Shown here one piece after another: positions 14,925 through 16,646 of a stretch of 16,646 bases of DNA. The stretch's first letter is position 1; each line of letters opens with the position of its first letter. This DNA is from Pseudomonadota bacterium (lineage in GTDB: Bacteria > Pseudomonadota > Alphaproteobacteria > Rhizobiales > Rhizobiaceae): the NCBI GenBank assembly GCA_023419995.1, contig JAEZXF010000319.1, positions 1 to 16,646 of the forward strand, read 5' to 3'. The position numbers and the translations under genes were made by a program. The notes under the pieces are model-generated. The model was given only the letters and a program-made list of their open reading frames with translations. It made no database searches and had not been told where the DNA came from.

Positions 14925-15845
14925 ATGGATCGCATCGTCGATATTTCCACCGATGGCCTGCATCTGGCGGTGCAGCGCGGCTTCCTGACCGTGAGCGAAG
15001 GCCATGAGGAGAAAGGGCGCATCGCGCTGGACGACGTCGGCGCGGTCATTGCCCATGCGCATGGGTTGACATGGTCGAACAACCTGTTCGTCAGGCTGGC
15101 GGAGCGAAGCGTGCCGGTCATCATCTGCGCGCCGAACCATGCTCCCGTAACCTGCCTGTGGCCGCTTGCCGGGCATCATATGCAAGGCGCGCGGATGAGG
15201 GCGCAAGCCGACGTCGCCAAGCCGCTGACCAAACGGCTCTGGCAACGGATCGTGACCTCCAAGATAGCCATGCAAGGCGCCGTTCTTGGTTCCACCGGGG
15301 CGGAGGCCGGCGCCTTCGCGCTGCTGGCGCGCAAGGTGCGTTCGGGCGACCCTGACAATATCGAGGCGCAGGCGGCGCGGCGCTACTGGCAAGCGATGAT
15401 GGGACCGGACTTTCGCCGAGATGCGGATGGCGACGGCATCAATGCGCTGCTGAACTATGGCTATACGGTGCTGCGCGCCATCTTGTCGCGCGCCATCTGT
15501 GCCGCCGGTCTGCATCCGACCCTGGGTGTTCACCACAGCAATCGCGGCAATGCCTTCGCATTGGCCGACGATCTGATGGAGCCCTATCGGCCACTCGTCG
15601 ACCGGATGGTGCGCAATCTGGTCGAAGCGGGTGCCATCACCGTCAATCCGGACACGAAGCGGCGACTGGCCCGTATCTCGACACTCGATCTTGAAACACC
15701 TGAGGGAACAAGCCCGCTTTCCATCCAGGCAGGCCGCTTTGTGCATTCGGTTGCGAGCGCCTTCGAGACGGGCAGGATCGCGCTCGATCTGCCACGTGCC
15801 CCGTCGCAATTGACGTTGGCCATGCTGGGACGGGAAAGCGAATGA
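14925..15845 (+). CDS. cas1: CRISPR adaptation integrase Cas1 (type II)
   Basis: This 306-residue protein has the conserved metal-site residues of Cas1: E147 in DNIEAQAARRYW, H204 in LGVHHSNRGNAFALADDL, and E219 in DLMEPYRPLVD. The last motif is typical of type II Cas1. With Cas2 it captures protospacers and integrates them at the first repeat. In type II systems Cas9 also takes part in selecting them next to a PAM. The gene follows cas9 after 54 bases, has no clear ribosome binding site and starts immediately after the stop of a possible leader peptide. Its own stop overlaps the cas2 start (ATGA). It appears intact. Confidence 0.97.
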   Translation: MDRIVDISTDGLHLAVQRGFLTVSEGHEEKGRIALDDVGAVIAHAHGLTWSNNLFVRLAERSVPVIICAPNHAPVTCLWPLAGHHMQGARMRAQADVAKPLTKRLWQRIVTSKIAMQGAVLGSTGAEAGAFALLARKVRSGDPDNIEAQAARRYWQAMMGPDFRRDADGDGINALLNYGYTVLRAILSRAICAAGLHPTLGVHHSNRGNAFALADDLMEPYRPLVDRMVRNLVEAGAITVNPDTKRRLARISTLDLETPEGTSPLSIQAGRFVHSVASAFETGRIALDLPRAPSQLTLAMLGRESE

Positions 15846-16210
15846 CCATGCTTTCGACGCAAACAAGGGAAGGTGGACCGACGCATTTGTCCGCCTATAG
15901 GCTGATGTGGTTGCTGGTGACGTTCGACCTGCCTGTGGAGACCAAAAAGCAACGCAAAGCCGCGCACGACTTTCGCGTATATCTGTTGGATCTCGGCTTT
16001 GAAATGAGCCAGCTTTCCAACTATCTTCGCTTCTGTAACGGAAAGGAACAGTTCGATTCCTATGTACGGAAGATCGAGAGCAGCTTGCCAGCCCGCGGCG
16101 ACGTGTTCGTGTTTCAATTTACGGACCGGCAATATGAGAACATTGTTCGATTCTCGGACCAGTCGCGGGGAAGACGTCAGAAAAATCCCGAACAGCTGGC
16201 ACTATTTTAA
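15842..16210 (+). CDS. cas2: CRISPR adaptation protein Cas2 (type II)
   Basis: This 122-residue protein has a conserved core beginning YRLMWLLVTFDLPVETKKQR, with the usual aspartate (D29) after the first strand, then FRVYLLDLGFEMSQLSNYLR and RGDVFVFQFTDRQY. It ends in NPEQLALF. Cas2 forms the central dimer that bridges two Cas1 dimers during spacer integration; in that complex its role is mainly structural. The start at 15842 overlaps the cas1 stop by four bases and gives about 18 extra residues before the family core. ATG 15848 and an ATG at 15905 (M22) are alternatives, but the latter would begin inside the first strand. The array begins 72 bases after the stop. Confidence 0.95.
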   Translation: MTMLSTQTREGGPTHLSAYRLMWLLVTFDLPVETKKQRKAAHDFRVYLLDLGFEMSQLSNYLRFCNGKEQFDSYVRKIESSLPARGDVFVFQFTDRQYENIVRFSDQSRGRRQKNPEQLALF

Positions 16211-16282
16211 GAATGCACGACATTCCAAGCTAGCCTCCAGCGTCCAAACCCCTTTTGAAATCAGAGGCTTGGACGATGAAGG
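16211..16282. promoter_or_regulatory. cas2-array junction: leader-like spacer or array 3' end
   Basis: These 72 bases between cas2 and the first repeat carry an inverted repeat CGTCCAA (16241-16247) / TTGGACG (16269-16275) and a short GAATG-CACGA-CATTC. Because crRNAs are read from the minus strand, this is transcriptionally downstream of the array, yet it lies where Cas1-Cas2 leaders often sit in other type II loci. I cannot tell which role applies. No T-run follows the stem on either strand. Confidence 0.45.
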
Positions 16283-16311
16283 ACTATAGCTGTTCAGAAA
16301 ACGCGGTCCAA
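16283..16311 (-). promoter_or_regulatory. Repeat-embedded crRNA promoter (shown in repeat 1, present in all)
   Basis: On the minus strand each repeat contains TTGGAC (16306-16311 in repeat 1), 17 bases, then TATAGT (16283-16288) as its last six bases. A start 6-7 bases later would fall inside the adjoining spacer and leave a guide of about 24 nt before the next repeat. This is the arrangement described for Neisseria meningitidis and Campylobacter jejuni II-C arrays. The -10 matches consensus at 5 of 6 positions, the -35 at 3 of 6. Confidence 0.65.
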
Positions 16312-16646
16312 CCGCAACGCGTCAGGCGCGCGGCCCCTGCCACGTCGCACTATAGCTGTTCAGAAAACGCGGTCCAACCGCAACAGATCAAGACTGCGAA
16401 GCGCTACGGGAACGACTATAGCTGTTCAGAAAACGCGGTCCAACCGCAACCACCGCCGGGCCAGCTCAACCGAAGGAACAACTATAGCTGTTCAGAAAAC
16501 GCGGTCCAACCGCAACAGCCCGCATCAGGGTCATTCAGGGACGAAAACTATAGCTGTTCAGAAAACGCGGTCCAACCGCAACCCGCGCGTTGACCGTTGC
16601 CGATCAGGATGGACTATAGCTGTTCAGAAAACGCGGTCCAACCGCA
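16283..16646 (-). CRISPR. Type II-C CRISPR array: 6 repeats (last cut by window end), 5 spacers
   Basis: Identical 36-bp repeats start at 16283, 16349, 16415, 16481, 16547 and 16613 (34 of 36 bases visible). On the plus strand they begin ACTATAGCTGTTCAG and end GGTCCAACCGCAAC. All five spacers are exactly 30 bp (16319-16348, 16385-16414, 16451-16480, 16517-16546, 16583-16612), giving a 66-bp period. Strand is given as minus because the tracrRNA anti-repeat pairs with the minus-strand reading, which starts GTTGCGGTTGG. No repeat variants occur, so no degenerate terminal repeat identifies the old end. The spacers show no obvious match elsewhere in the window. The array continues beyond it. Confidence 0.98.

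Noticed and set aside
14613..15866. 417-codon minus-strand ORF across the cas9 end and cas1
   Set aside because: Antisense shadow. It spans the ends of two well-supported plus-strand genes and has no recognisable domain.
16255..16593. 112-codon plus-strand ORF with a repeated YSCSENAVQPQ peptide
   Set aside because: It is the CRISPR array translated. The 66-bp period equals 22 codons, so the repeat keeps one open frame. There is no ribosome binding site and no reason to call a protein.

Overview
The window is high-GC DNA with the coding style of an alphaproteobacterium, probably Rhizobiales-like. This is judged from base composition and protein character, not from a marker gene. It reads as a defence-rich accessory region next to a decayed integration locus.

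Left edge (1-892): the last codons of an IS630-family transposase, whose end abuts a CTAG site, followed by a tyrosine-recombinase (phage-type integrase) pseudogene broken by at least two frameshifts. Minus strand (893-10616): a tightly coupled three-gene operon read leftwards. It encodes a ~1990-residue DUF4011/SF1 helicase/nuclease/DUF3320 protein, an SbcD-like metallophosphoesterase and a YhaN/SbcC-like coiled-coil ATPase. The stop and start codons overlap (TGATG, ATGA), so the three products probably work together on DNA ends, plausibly as an anti-phage or anti-plasmid module.

Middle (10617-11555): mostly non-coding. It holds an AT-rich intergenic stretch, a solitary CRISPR-repeat-like sequence (10792-10818) embedded in a highly structured plus-strand segment that ends in a good intrinsic terminator, a 15-bp-arm inverted repeat, a small helix-turn-helix gene (11122-11361), and the canonical tracrRNA gene (about 11380-11483, minus strand) divergent from cas9.

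Right part (11556-16646): a complete type II-C CRISPR-Cas locus, cas9-cas1-cas2, followed by an array of 36-bp repeats and 30-bp spacers that runs off the window. The tracrRNA anti-repeat and a promoter-like TTGGAC-17-TATAGT inside each repeat show that crRNAs are read from the minus strand, opposite to the cas genes, with one promoter per repeat as described for Neisseria and Campylobacter II-C systems.

The most unusual item is the solitary repeat plus structured RNA upstream of cas9. It is a second anti-repeat-like or crRNA-like element, separate from the real tracrRNA, and it could be a regulatory RNA of this Cas9 system, an RNA-based anti-CRISPR-like relic, or a fossil repeat. The helicase-SbcD-YhaN operon is the second candidate for an under-described defence system.
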